A stretch of 64,000 nucleotides of DNA from Albibacillus kandeliae (GTDB lineage: Bacteria > Pseudomonadota > Alphaproteobacteria > Rhodobacterales > Rhodobacteraceae): NCBI RefSeq assembly GCF_003116585.1, contig NZ_QEHM01000007.1, forward strand, positions 124,001 through 188,000. The letters run 5' to 3'. The stretch's first letter is position 1, and each line of letters opens with the position of its first letter. Of the stretch, positions 8,140 to 16,054 are shown one piece after another. The notes under the pieces were generated by a model. The model saw nothing but the letters and a program-made list of their open reading frames with translations. It ran no database searches and had not been told where the DNA came from. A program made the translations under genes and the position numbers.

Positions 8140-8837
8140 TGACGATGGAAGAGTTTGCACGCACGACGCGGGTCGCCGCCCGCGCGCTGGGTCGGGCCGG
8201 GCTGGTCCATGCCTATGGCCATTGTTCTGCCCGGGTCGATGCCGCGCGTTTCCTCGTCTGCCCGCCGGTGCCGATGGCGCATGTGCAGGTCGGCCAGGAC
8301 TGTGACGAGGTGCCGGTGCACGGCCCGCTGCCCGAAGGGGTGCTGGGCGAGGTGCGCCTGCACCAGCAGATTTACCGACGCCGTTCCGGCGTGGGCGGCG
8401 TGGTGCGCTTCATGGGGCCAGCCATGATGGCACTCGCCGCCCTGGGCCGGGTCCCCGAGATGCGGCACGGGTTCGGAACCTATTTCGCGCCGCGTGTCGG
8501 TTACTGGGACGACATTCAGCTGGTGCGCGACGACGCGCGCGCCGTTGGCGTGATCGACGCGATGGGCGAGAGCGCCGGGGTCATCATGCGCGGCAACGGC
8601 GCGGTGGTGGCGGGCGAGACGCTTCAGGAGGCCGTGGGCCTTGCCTGGTACCTCGAAGACATGTGCCGGGTCGAACTGGCCGCGCTGTCCTCGGGACTGA
8701 CGGATCTGCCGGTGGTTCTGCCCGCCGAAGCAGAGGCGCGCGCGACCCGGCAGGGGCGCATTTTCGAACGCATGTGGGATTACCTGAGCTATGGCGACCC
8801 TGAGTTGCCCCAGCCGAACCAAGGGACGACAAAGTGA
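8139..8837 (+). CDS. Class II aldolase/adducin-fold protein lacking the zinc histidines
   Basis: A 232-residue protein with the class II aldolase fold pattern: GHCSAR replaces the usual GN(L/V)S.R phosphate loop, and the acidic residue in LGEVRLH is kept. The three zinc histidines of the family are missing: the HxH pair after GVGGVV reads Arg-Phe-Met, and the HG.H-type site reads RGNGAVVAG with Asn. Relatives of this fold act as decarboxylases in ring-cleavage pathways (CmtD, PhtC), and no HpaG-type decarboxylase is encoded here, so a decarboxylase role is an inference. The ATG at 8139 overlaps the previous stop; a second in-frame ATG lies at 8145. Confidence 0.7.
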   Translation: MTMEEFARTTRVAARALGRAGLVHAYGHCSARVDAARFLVCPPVPMAHVQVGQDCDEVPVHGPLPEGVLGEVRLHQQIYRRRSGVGGVVRFMGPAMMALAALGRVPEMRHGFGTYFAPRVGYWDDIQLVRDDARAVGVIDAMGESAGVIMRGNGAVVAGETLQEAVGLAWYLEDMCRVELAALSSGLTDLPVVLPAEAEARATRQGRIFERMWDYLSYGDPELPQPNQGTTK

Positions 8838-10288
8838 CCAAGATACTCAACTTCATCGACGGCCAGTTCACTGCCGGATCCGGCGGCACCTTCGCCAACC
8901 ACTTCCCGACAACGGGCGAGGTCTTTGCCGAGGTGTCGGCGGCGGGAAAGGATGACGTGGACGCCGCCGTGGGCGCGGCCCGTGCGGCGCTGAAGGGTCC
9001 GTGGGGCCGGATGAGCGTGGCGGAACGGGTCGGGTTGCTGCGCAAGCTGGCGGACGGGATCAACGCGCGGTTCGACGAATTCCTCGCGGCCGAGATCCGC
9101 GACACCGGCAAGCCACGCAGCATCGCGAGCCACATCGACATTCCGCGCGGCGCGGCCAACTTCAACGTCTTTGCCGACCAGATCCTGACCGCCTCGACCG
9201 AGACCTTCGAGATGGCGACGCCCGATGGTGGCGGCGCGCTGAACTATGCGCTGCGCGGGCCGCGCGGGGTGATCGGCGTGGTCTGCCCGTGGAACCTGCC
9301 GCTGCTGCTGATGACGTGGAAGGTGGCCCCGGCGCTGGCCTGCGGCAACACGGTGGTGGTGAAACCGTCGGAAGAAACCCCGGCCACCGCAACGCTGCTG
9401 GGCGAGGTGATGAACGCCGTCGGCATCCCGCGCGGGGTCTACAACGTTGTTCACGGCTTCGGCCCCGGCGCGGCGGGCGAGTTCCTGACAAGCCATCCCG
9501 GTGTCGACGGGATCACCTTTACCGGTGAGACCCGGACCGGCGAGGCGATCATGAAGGCCGCCGCCAACGGGGTGCGCCCGGTCAGCCTCGAACTCGGCGG
9601 CAAGAACGCGGGGATCATCTTTGACGACGCGGATCTCGACAAGACGCTGGAAGGGATCGGGCGCGCCTGTTTCGCCAATACCGGGCAGGTCTGCCTTGGC
9701 ACCGAGCGGCTGTATGTGCAGCGTGGCATCTACGAGCGGATCTGCGAGGGGCTGGCCGAGAAGGCACGCAGCTATCGCATGGGCGACCCGTTCGATGACG
9801 CGGTGACCATGGGCACGGTGATTTCGGCTGAACACCGCGCGAAGGTGCTGGGCTACTACGACAAGGCGCGTGCCGGTGGCGCCGAAATTCTCGCCGGGGG
9901 CGGGGCGCCCGAGATGCAGGGCTACGAGGGTGGTTACTGGGTCGAGCCGACGGTGTGGACCGGGCTGGAGGAAGATCACCCGGTGGTCACCGACGAGATC
10001 TTTGGCCCCTGCACCCATATCCGGCCCTTCGACACCGAGGAGGAGGGCGTCGCGCTGGCCAACAACTCGCCCTATGGGCTGGCGACGACGATCTGGACCA
10101 CCAACCTGGGCACCGCGCATCGCGTGGCAAGCCAGATTGAGGTGGGCATCACCTGGGTGAACTGCTGGTTCCTGCGCGATCTGCGCACCCCCTTCGGCGG
10201 GTCCAAGTCCAGCGGCATCGGCCGCGAGGGCGGGCTGCACTCGCTTGAATTCTATTCCGAACTGCGCAACGTGTGCATCAAGCTCTGA
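8834..10288 (+). CDS. Aldehyde dehydrogenase, probable ring-cleavage semialdehyde dehydrogenase
   Basis: A 484-residue NAD(P)-dependent aldehyde dehydrogenase of normal length. The catalytic residues are present: Glu253 in SLELGGKNAG and Cys287 in NTGQVCLGTE, and Asn154 in PWNLP. The order of genes (extradiol dioxygenase before, hydratase and aldolase after) matches HpaE or DmpC, which oxidise (carboxymethyl)hydroxymuconic semialdehyde to the dienoate acid. The start is GTG at 8834, overlapping the preceding stop (GTGA), with AAGGGA upstream; the reading TKILNFIDGQF is the usual family N-terminus. Confidence 0.88.
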   Translation: MTKILNFIDGQFTAGSGGTFANHFPTTGEVFAEVSAAGKDDVDAAVGAARAALKGPWGRMSVAERVGLLRKLADGINARFDEFLAAEIRDTGKPRSIASHIDIPRGAANFNVFADQILTASTETFEMATPDGGGALNYALRGPRGVIGVVCPWNLPLLLMTWKVAPALACGNTVVVKPSEETPATATLLGEVMNAVGIPRGVYNVVHGFGPGAAGEFLTSHPGVDGITFTGETRTGEAIMKAAANGVRPVSLELGGKNAGIIFDDADLDKTLEGIGRACFANTGQVCLGTERLYVQRGIYERICEGLAEKARSYRMGDPFDDAVTMGTVISAEHRAKVLGYYDKARAGGAEILAGGGAPEMQGYEGGYWVEPTVWTGLEEDHPVVTDEIFGPCTHIRPFDTEEEGVALANNSPYGLATTIWTTNLGTAHRVASQIEVGITWVNCWFLRDLRTPFGGSKSSGIGREGGLHSLEFYSELRNVCIKL

Positions 10289-10298
10289 AGGACAAGAC

Positions 10299-11081
10299 AT
10301 GCTGAGTGATAAGGACCGCCAGGCCTGCGTCGAAGGACTGCTCGAAAGCCACCGCACCAAGGTGCAGGGCCGCCGCCCCTCGGAAATGTTTCCCGATATC
10401 GAGATCGCGGACAGCTATGCCATCTCGAGCGCCGTGGCCGAGGCCAAGGTCAAGGCCGGGGCTAAGATCGTGGGCCACAAGATCGGGCTGACCTCGAAGG
10501 CGATGCAGGCCTCGTCCAAGATCGACGAGCCCGACTACGGTTACCTGTTCGATGACCTCGTGCTGAGCGACGGGGCGCAGGTGAAGTTCGAGGACTTCTG
10601 CGTTCCACGTGTCGAGCCGGAACTGACCTTCATCCTCAAGGAGCCGCTGAAGGGGCCGAACGTGGGGCTGATCGACGTCATGCGGGCGACCGAATGGGTC
10701 GTGCCTTCGATCGAGATCATCGACGCCCGGGTGACCGAGCCGCGCAAGATCTACGACACCGTGGCCGACAACGGCGCGGCGGCGGGGATCGTGCTGGGCG
10801 GCCGCCCGGTGCGCCCCGAGGATGTCGACCTGCGCTGGGTCGGTGCCGCCTTCTACCGCAACAGCCAGATCGAGGAGACCGGGCTCGCCTGTGGCGTTCT
10901 GGGACATCCGGCGATGGCGATTGCGTGGCTGGCGAACAAGCTGGCGCCCTTCGGGACGGTGCTGGAGCCGGGGCACATGATGCTTTCGGGCAGCTTCACC
11001 CGGCCGGTCTGGGCTGCTAAAGGTGACACGCTCCACGCGGACTTCGGTCCGCTGGGCTCGGTTGCGGTGCAGTTCGTATGA
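10299..11081 (+). CDS. hpaH: 2-oxo-hept-3-ene-1,7-dioate hydratase (HpaH-like)
   Basis: A 260-residue member of the MhpD/HpaH hydratase family, which adds water to 2-oxo-alkenoate ring-cleavage products. It keeps long identical stretches typical of HpaH, including GHKIGLTSKAMQASS and EPDYG, and the divalent-metal carboxylates Glu106, Glu108 (PRVEPELTF) and Glu139. The likely reaction is 2-oxohept-3-ene-1,7-dioate to 4-hydroxy-2-oxoheptane-1,7-dioate, feeding the aldolase encoded next. The ATG at 10299 follows AAGGACA; an in-frame ATG at 10245 lies inside the dehydrogenase gene and is rejected. Substrate could instead be a shorter 2-oxopentenoate. Confidence 0.87.
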   Translation: MLSDKDRQACVEGLLESHRTKVQGRRPSEMFPDIEIADSYAISSAVAEAKVKAGAKIVGHKIGLTSKAMQASSKIDEPDYGYLFDDLVLSDGAQVKFEDFCVPRVEPELTFILKEPLKGPNVGLIDVMRATEWVVPSIEIIDARVTEPRKIYDTVADNGAAAGIVLGGRPVRPEDVDLRWVGAAFYRNSQIEETGLACGVLGHPAMAIAWLANKLAPFGTVLEPGHMMLSGSFTRPVWAAKGDTLHADFGPLGSVAVQFV

Positions 11082-11848
11082 AGACGCCGGTAAATCAGTT
11101 CAAGAAGCGGCTGCTCGCGGGCGAAGACCTCGACGGGCTCTGGATGTCGCTGGGCAGCCCGGTCGCGGCCGAGGCGCTGGGGCTGCTGGGCTTTGATTGG
11201 CTGCTGTTCGATACCGAGCATTCGGCGCTGGACCTCGCGCAGGTCCAGCCGCTGCTTCAGGCGGCGTCGGCGGGCGAGTCGAGCCTGGTGATGCGCCCGG
11301 CGTGGAACGACAAGGTTCTGATCAAACGGGCGCTGGACATCGGGGCGCAGACCCTGCTGATCCCCTTCGTGCAGACCGCGGAGGAGGCGGCCGCAGCGGT
11401 TGCGGCAACGCGCTATCCTCCCGAGGGCATCCGTGGGGTGGCCGGGGCGACGCGGGCCAGCCGGTTCGGTCTTGCCACCGACTACTTCGCGCGGGCCAAC
11501 AGCGAGATCGGCGTTCTGGTGCAGGTCGAGACGGTCGAGGCGCTCGACCGGCTGGAGGAAATCGCGGCGGTTGAGGGTGTCGATGGCGTCTTCATCGGGC
11601 CGTCGGACCTTGCCGCGAGCTTTGGCAAGCTGGGCAGCCCGGGTGACGCGGGTGTGCAGGAGGCGATCGAACTGGCGGCGCAGCGGCTGAAGGCCGTGGG
11701 CACCCCGGCGGGGATCCTCGCGACCAACTCTGCCGACGCGCTGCGCTATCGCGGCTGGGGTTTCAGCTTTGTCGCGGGGGCCGTGGATCTCGGGCTGCTG
11801 ATGCGTTCGGCCGCGCAGGTACTGAAGGACCTTCGCGGCGAGTCCTGA
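11078..11848 (+). CDS. hpaI: 4-hydroxy-2-oxoheptanedioate aldolase (HpaI-like, class II)
   Basis: A 256-residue HpcH/HpaI aldolase that splits 4-hydroxy-2-oxo acids into pyruvate and an aldehyde using a divalent metal. Active-site residues of HpaI are in place: His48 in DTEHS, Arg73 in MRPAWND, Glu151 and Asp177 (GPSDLA) as metal ligands, plus the YPPEGIRG loop. It ends the meta-cleavage operon; its start overlaps the hydratase stop (ATGA at 11078). With a C7 substrate the products are pyruvate and succinic semialdehyde. The stop at 11848 faces the convergent AraC gene across 24 bases without an obvious terminator. Confidence 0.9.
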   Translation: MKTPVNQFKKRLLAGEDLDGLWMSLGSPVAAEALGLLGFDWLLFDTEHSALDLAQVQPLLQAASAGESSLVMRPAWNDKVLIKRALDIGAQTLLIPFVQTAEEAAAAVAATRYPPEGIRGVAGATRASRFGLATDYFARANSEIGVLVQVETVEALDRLEEIAAVEGVDGVFIGPSDLAASFGKLGSPGDAGVQEAIELAAQRLKAVGTPAGILATNSADALRYRGWGFSFVAGAVDLGLLMRSAAQVLKDLRGES

Positions 11849-11872
11849 ACACATGTTTGCGCGGCTGCCGGA

Positions 11873-12736
11873 TCAGTGCGGCCGCGCGAAGTTCGACGGG
11901 CTCTGCCCGATGCGCCGCTTGAACATGGCAGTGAAGGCGCTGGGGCTGGTGTAACCCAGCTCGTAGGCCACGTGGGACACCGGGAAGCCTCGCACCAGCA
12001 GGCCGATGGCCGAGAGGATCAGCGCCTGCTGGACCCACTCCGAGTAGGTCACGTTGAATTCGGAGCGGAACAGCCGGGTCATGGTGCGGCTGCTCATGTT
12101 GCCATAGCGAGCCATCTCTTCCTTGTTCTGGGCCATCGTCGGGCAGCGCAGCACCCGCTCGCACACCCGGCGCAGACGCGGGTCCGAGGGCATCGGGGTT
12201 CCGGTGGCGAGCTTGGGGCTGCGGATCGCCTCCTGATGCAGGAGCAGCAGCAGCGCATCGTGGATCGGCCCGTCGTCGCGGGTGAGCTGGCAGGCGATGA
12301 CCCGCTTGATCAGCGGCTCCAGCATGTCGGAGGCCTGGAACACCTGGCAGGTGCCGGGCAGATCGCCCCAGCATTCGCGCGCGGCATAGGCCGACATCAC
12401 GCAGACATGGCCCTGTGCCAGCGGTTGATGCGACATGTGGGCGGGCACCCAGACCGCGTGGCGCGCGGGGACTATCAGGGTCTGGTCGTCGGTCACCAGC
12501 GACATCATCCCGTCGCGCACAAAGGTCACCTGCCCCCGGTCGTGGGAATGGCGGGTGGTCTCGAACCCGGCGGGATAGATCGCCTCGATGGCGAAGAAAG
12601 GGTCGCTGTCTTCAGCCAGCCGGTCGACCATGGTGCAGGTCTCGGCGATATCACTGCTGTAGTAGCGATGGGTGCCGAAGGCCGTAAGCATGTTCGCATG
12701 CAGCTTGGATCGGGTGTCGGGCGCGTCTTTCCGCAT
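11873..12736 (-). CDS. AraC-family transcriptional regulator with cupin sensor
   Basis: A 287-residue regulator: N-terminal cupin-like domain (about residues 40-130, with RHSHDRGQVTFV and a late His-rich VPAHMSHQ segment) and C-terminal AraC double helix-turn-helix (about residues 190-285, with SSRTMTRLFRSEF and ELGYTSPSAFTAMFKR). The start at 12736 is chosen because GAGGA lies seven bases upstream; an in-frame ATG at 12775 would add 13 residues. The amidase and solute-binding protein genes lie directly upstream on the same strand, so it may control their amide substrate uptake and hydrolysis. It could also act on the convergent meta-cleavage operon, but there is no sequence support for that. 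Confidence 0.85.
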   Translation of the reverse strand: MRKDAPDTRSKLHANMLTAFGTHRYYSSDIAETCTMVDRLAEDSDPFFAIEAIYPAGFETTRHSHDRGQVTFVRDGMMSLVTDDQTLIVPARHAVWVPAHMSHQPLAQGHVCVMSAYAARECWGDLPGTCQVFQASDMLEPLIKRVIACQLTRDDGPIHDALLLLLHQEAIRSPKLATGTPMPSDPRLRRVCERVLRCPTMAQNKEEMARYGNMSSRTMTRLFRSEFNVTYSEWVQQALILSAIGLLVRGFPVSHVAYELGYTSPSAFTAMFKRRIGQSPSNFARPH

Positions 12737-12821
12737 TGGGTCGTCCTCGGGTTCGTCTGGCGTCGACGATGCCACGAGACCGGGGTGGGGTGCATTGGAA
12801 ATCGCCGGCGCGGGCGCAGGT

Positions 12822-14240
12822 TCAGAGCGCCGCTGCCGGATTCACGGGCAGTAGCGGGCCGATGGCTCTTTCGATCACCGCCCCGGCTTCCAGCAGTCGC
12901 CGGTCGCCGTAGCGGTGCGACATGAGCTGCACGCCGATCGGCGCTCCGGGGCGGGTGCCGACCGGAACAGCGAGACCGGGAAGCCCGATGATCGGCGGAC
13001 CGGCGGCGGGGGCGCTGGCGCGGGCGATCCATTCGCCGTCGGCGTCCTCGGCGATGTCGTAGCCGTCGGGCATGGGTCGGGCCCAGCTGGTCGCGGTCAG
13101 GAGGAGCGGGCAGTCGGTGAAGAAGTCCTGCCATTGGCGCAGCAGCGTCGCGCGTTGCGCCAGTGCGCGCAGAAAGTCGTCGCGCCCTGAGAGGTCCGGC
13201 AGGTCGTGCGCGAGGATCTCCCATGCGCGGCGCATGCCTGCATCGCCCTGCGCGACGATCCGGGGGCCGAGCCCGGCCCGCATCTCGTTGCCGAGCATCA
13301 GCCGCCAGTAGCCGAGCAGGTCGAGCATGGAGGGTGGTGGGGTCTCGACCACGTCGTAGCCCGTGTCGGCGAGGATGGCACCGGCCTGCCGGATCGCGGC
13401 GGAAACTTCGGGGGCCACTTCGCTTTCCTCGGTTTCGGCCAGCATGGCGACGCGGCAGGGGGTGTGACCGAGCGGTGCGAAGAGACCCGCAGCCGGGGTC
13501 TGGATCGCGTCGCGCGGGTCGGGGGCCGAGAGGGCCAGCATGGCAAGGCGCAGGTCTTCGACCGAGCGGGCCTGCGGGCCGTCCACGTTGGCGAGCTCGG
13601 TCACGATGAACCGGCCATTGGTCTCGGTCGGATTGTAGCAGGCAGACAGCCCCACGGAGGGGCGCAGGCCGTAGAGCCCGTTGCAATAGGCGGGATAGCG
13701 GATCGAGCCGCCGATGTCGTTGCCGTGGCCGATGGCGCCGATGCCGGTGGCGGTCGCCGCGCCCGCGCCGCCGGAGGAGCCGCCCGGGGTGAGCCCCGGG
13801 TCGTGCGGGTTGCGGGTGTGGCCGTGCAGGTCGTTGGCGGTGCAGATCCGCATGGAGAAGCAGGGGGTATTGGTGCGGCCGATGATGATTGCCCCTGCGG
13901 CTTTCAGGTTGCGCACCACCGATCCGTCCTCGGGGGCGATGTTGTCGCGCAGGGCGACGACGCCGTTGGTGGTGGCGCGCCCGCCGTAATCGACGTTGAT
14001 CTTGACGGTTACGGGCACCCCGTGGAGCGGGCCGAGCGGCAGGCCCGCGCGCTGTGCCGCGTCGGCGGCGCGGGCGACCGCAAGAGCCTCTTCGGGGAGG
14101 GGATCGACGACAGCGTTGATCGCGGGGTTCACCGCTTCGATCCGGCGCAGGGCCGACTCGATGGCCTCGACCGCGCTGATGTGGCCCTCGCGGATGGCCC
14201 GCGCGAGCGCCTCCGCCGTCAGGTTGAACGGTTCCGACAC
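12822..14240 (-). CDS. Amidase (amidase-signature family)
   Basis: A 472-residue amidase-signature enzyme, of typical length, that hydrolyses an amide to acid and ammonia or amine. The Ser-cisSer-Lys triad is visible: Lys80 in PVTVKINVD, the TPGGSSGGAGAA loop with Ser155/156, and Ser179 in DIGGSIRYPA. The start is a GTG at 14240, giving VSEPFNLTAEALA, with GGGGCAACAG before it; the frame is open much further upstream but that part is the antisense of the binding-protein gene. It lies between an AraC regulator and a family-5 solute-binding protein on the same strand, suggesting uptake and hydrolysis of an amide or peptide-like compound. Confidence 0.87.
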   Translation of the reverse strand: MSEPFNLTAEALARAIREGHISAVEAIESALRRIEAVNPAINAVVDPLPEEALAVARAADAAQRAGLPLGPLHGVPVTVKINVDYGGRATTNGVVALRDNIAPEDGSVVRNLKAAGAIIIGRTNTPCFSMRICTANDLHGHTRNPHDPGLTPGGSSGGAGAATATGIGAIGHGNDIGGSIRYPAYCNGLYGLRPSVGLSACYNPTETNGRFIVTELANVDGPQARSVEDLRLAMLALSAPDPRDAIQTPAAGLFAPLGHTPCRVAMLAETEESEVAPEVSAAIRQAGAILADTGYDVVETPPPSMLDLLGYWRLMLGNEMRAGLGPRIVAQGDAGMRRAWEILAHDLPDLSGRDDFLRALAQRATLLRQWQDFFTDCPLLLTATSWARPMPDGYDIAEDADGEWIARASAPAAGPPIIGLPGLAVPVGTRPGAPIGVQLMSHRYGDRRLLEAGAVIERAIGPLLPVNPAAAL

Positions 14241-14311
14241 CTGTTGCCCCGATCTGAGTGGAGAGGAGGAAGGCGCGGGCCGCCCGAAAGCTGCCCGCGC
14301 CGGGGAGTCGC

Positions 14312-15907
14312 TCAGGCGAAGTGGGCCCGGGCGAAGTTCGCGTTCACGCCGTTGGCGGAAACGATAAGGTCCTTCAGCTGGTCGCTGTAGATTGTCGCGT
14401 AGCGCTGCTCGGTCATCCAGAGCACCGGCAGTTCCTCTGCCAGGATGGTCTGGAGCTGGGTGTAGAGCTCCTGCCGCCGGGCGTCGTTGGTTTCCTGCGA
14501 GGCTTCGGTGAAGAGGCGATCTACCTCGGGGTTCTCGTAGCCCTGGGTGTTGGTGAAGAGCACGCCCTTGCGGATGTTCGTGCTGACATAGCTGCGCGAT
14601 ACGCCAAGCGCCGGGTCGCCGTACTGGAAGATCATGTTGGTGGAGACCTCGTAATCCCAGTTGGCGACGCTGGTGCCCCAGCCGGCCACATCGGTCGAGT
14701 CGAGGATCACCTCGATCCCGCCCGCGCTCATCGCCTGCCGGAAGTACTCGGCGAGGCGGGTCCAGATCTCGCCGTAGGGTGCGACGAGGAAGCGGATGGT
14801 CGTGCGGATGCCGTTCTCGCCCCGGGTCATGCCCATCTCGTCCAGGATCGCGTTGGCGGCGTCCACGTCGAAGTCGTACTGCGGGATCTGCGGATCGTAG
14901 TACTTGGTCGTCGAGGCGACCGGGCCGGTGGCGGGCGCGGCGAGGCCGAACATGATGCGTTCGACGATGAAGTCCTTGTCGAGTAGGTGCATCATCGCCT
15001 TGCGGAAGCGCAGGTCGTTGAAGGGCGCTTTGCGCAGGTTGACCTCGTACCAGAGCACCGGCGAGTAGAATTCGTAGCCCTTGGTGGTCATCTCGAGGCC
15101 CGGCATGGCGGCGAGCCGTGCGACGTCGAAGGTCTCGATATCGCCCCATTGAGCAAGCTGCACGCTGCCGGTCTCGATCGCGACCGAACGGGAGGCCGCA
15201 TCGGGGATGATCTGGTACCAGATCTCGGTCAGGCCGGGCTGCCCCTCGCGGTAGTAGTCCTCGAAGGCGACAAGGTGGATGTGCTGGCCGCGCTGCCATT
15301 CCGAGAACTTGAACGGGCCGGTGCCGACGGGCGTGTCGTTGGCCGGGGCGTTGCGGAAGTCGGTGCCCTCGTAGAGGTGCTTTGGCATCATCGGTGAGGA
15401 GGAGGATTCAAAGCACAGCAGGAACGGCGCAAAGGGCGCGTCCAGCCGGAACTCGACCGTGTGGTCGTCAAGCGCGGTGATGCTCTCGCAATGGCTGAAG
15501 TAGTCCCGCGCCAGCGGGTGTACGGCGGGCAGAAGTTCGGTGCAGGTAAAGACGACGTCGGCGGCGGTGAACGGCTCGCCGTCGTGCCACTTGGCGTTCT
15601 TTACCAGCTTGAAGGTGTAGGTCAGCCCGTCCTCGGAGATCGACCATTCCTCGGCCAGCTGCGGCTTGGGGTTCAGGTCGAGATCGAAGTCCAGCAGGCT
15701 TTCGTAGATCTTGCCGGCAACCTGCATGGTCGGAAGCTGCTGGTTGAGGGCGAGGACAAGGATCGGCGGCTCGGGCTGGACGATCGAGGTCAGCCCGCCG
15801 GTGGGGGTAGCGGCATAGGCCAGGCCGTCGCCCATCACGCCGGTACCGGCGGCGAGGGCCGTCGAGGCGGTTCCGAGCAGCAGTTTGTGAAAATCGCGTC
15901 TTTTCAT
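14312..15907 (-). CDS. Family 5 (peptide/nickel-type) ABC solute-binding protein, orphan
   Basis: A 531-residue extracytoplasmic binding protein of the DppA/OppA type. It begins with a probable Tat signal (Lys-Arg-Arg-Asp-Phe followed by a hydrophobic stretch, cleavage near AYAATP at about residue 32). Family features include VFTCTELLP, the AKWHDGEPFTAADVV motif and ALDDHTVEFRLD. The start at 15907 follows AGGAAGAG. No permease or ATPase genes of this transporter type are found in the window, so it must work with components encoded elsewhere or be a remnant. The amidase downstream hints at an amide or peptide ligand. Confidence 0.88.
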   Translation of the reverse strand: MKRRDFHKLLLGTASTALAAGTGVMGDGLAYAATPTGGLTSIVQPEPPILVLALNQQLPTMQVAGKIYESLLDFDLDLNPKPQLAEEWSISEDGLTYTFKLVKNAKWHDGEPFTAADVVFTCTELLPAVHPLARDYFSHCESITALDDHTVEFRLDAPFAPFLLCFESSSSPMMPKHLYEGTDFRNAPANDTPVGTGPFKFSEWQRGQHIHLVAFEDYYREGQPGLTEIWYQIIPDAASRSVAIETGSVQLAQWGDIETFDVARLAAMPGLEMTTKGYEFYSPVLWYEVNLRKAPFNDLRFRKAMMHLLDKDFIVERIMFGLAAPATGPVASTTKYYDPQIPQYDFDVDAANAILDEMGMTRGENGIRTTIRFLVAPYGEIWTRLAEYFRQAMSAGGIEVILDSTDVAGWGTSVANWDYEVSTNMIFQYGDPALGVSRSYVSTNIRKGVLFTNTQGYENPEVDRLFTEASQETNDARRQELYTQLQTILAEELPVLWMTEQRYATIYSDQLKDLIVSANGVNANFARAHFA

Positions 15908-16054
15908 GGGACTCTTCCTGTCGGGTTGTTTCCGGTGCGGGCCGGTTGCGCTGTTTGTCCGCAGTGACGCTCCAGACTTATGCCAGCGGCCCGAGGCGTG
16001 GTTTCGCGAAACGGACAGGGAATATCGTGATGCGGCCACGCGGGGCGCGGGGGC

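Noticed and set aside
8789-10360. Antisense open frame of more than 500 codons over the aldehyde dehydrogenase
   Set aside because: No domain and no ribosome binding site; the sense gene is an intact aldehyde dehydrogenase.
12822-15299. A single 825-residue protein fusing the amidase with about 350 upstream residues
   Set aside because: The extra N-terminal part is the antisense of the solute-binding protein gene and has no homology features; the amidase has its own GTG start at 14240.
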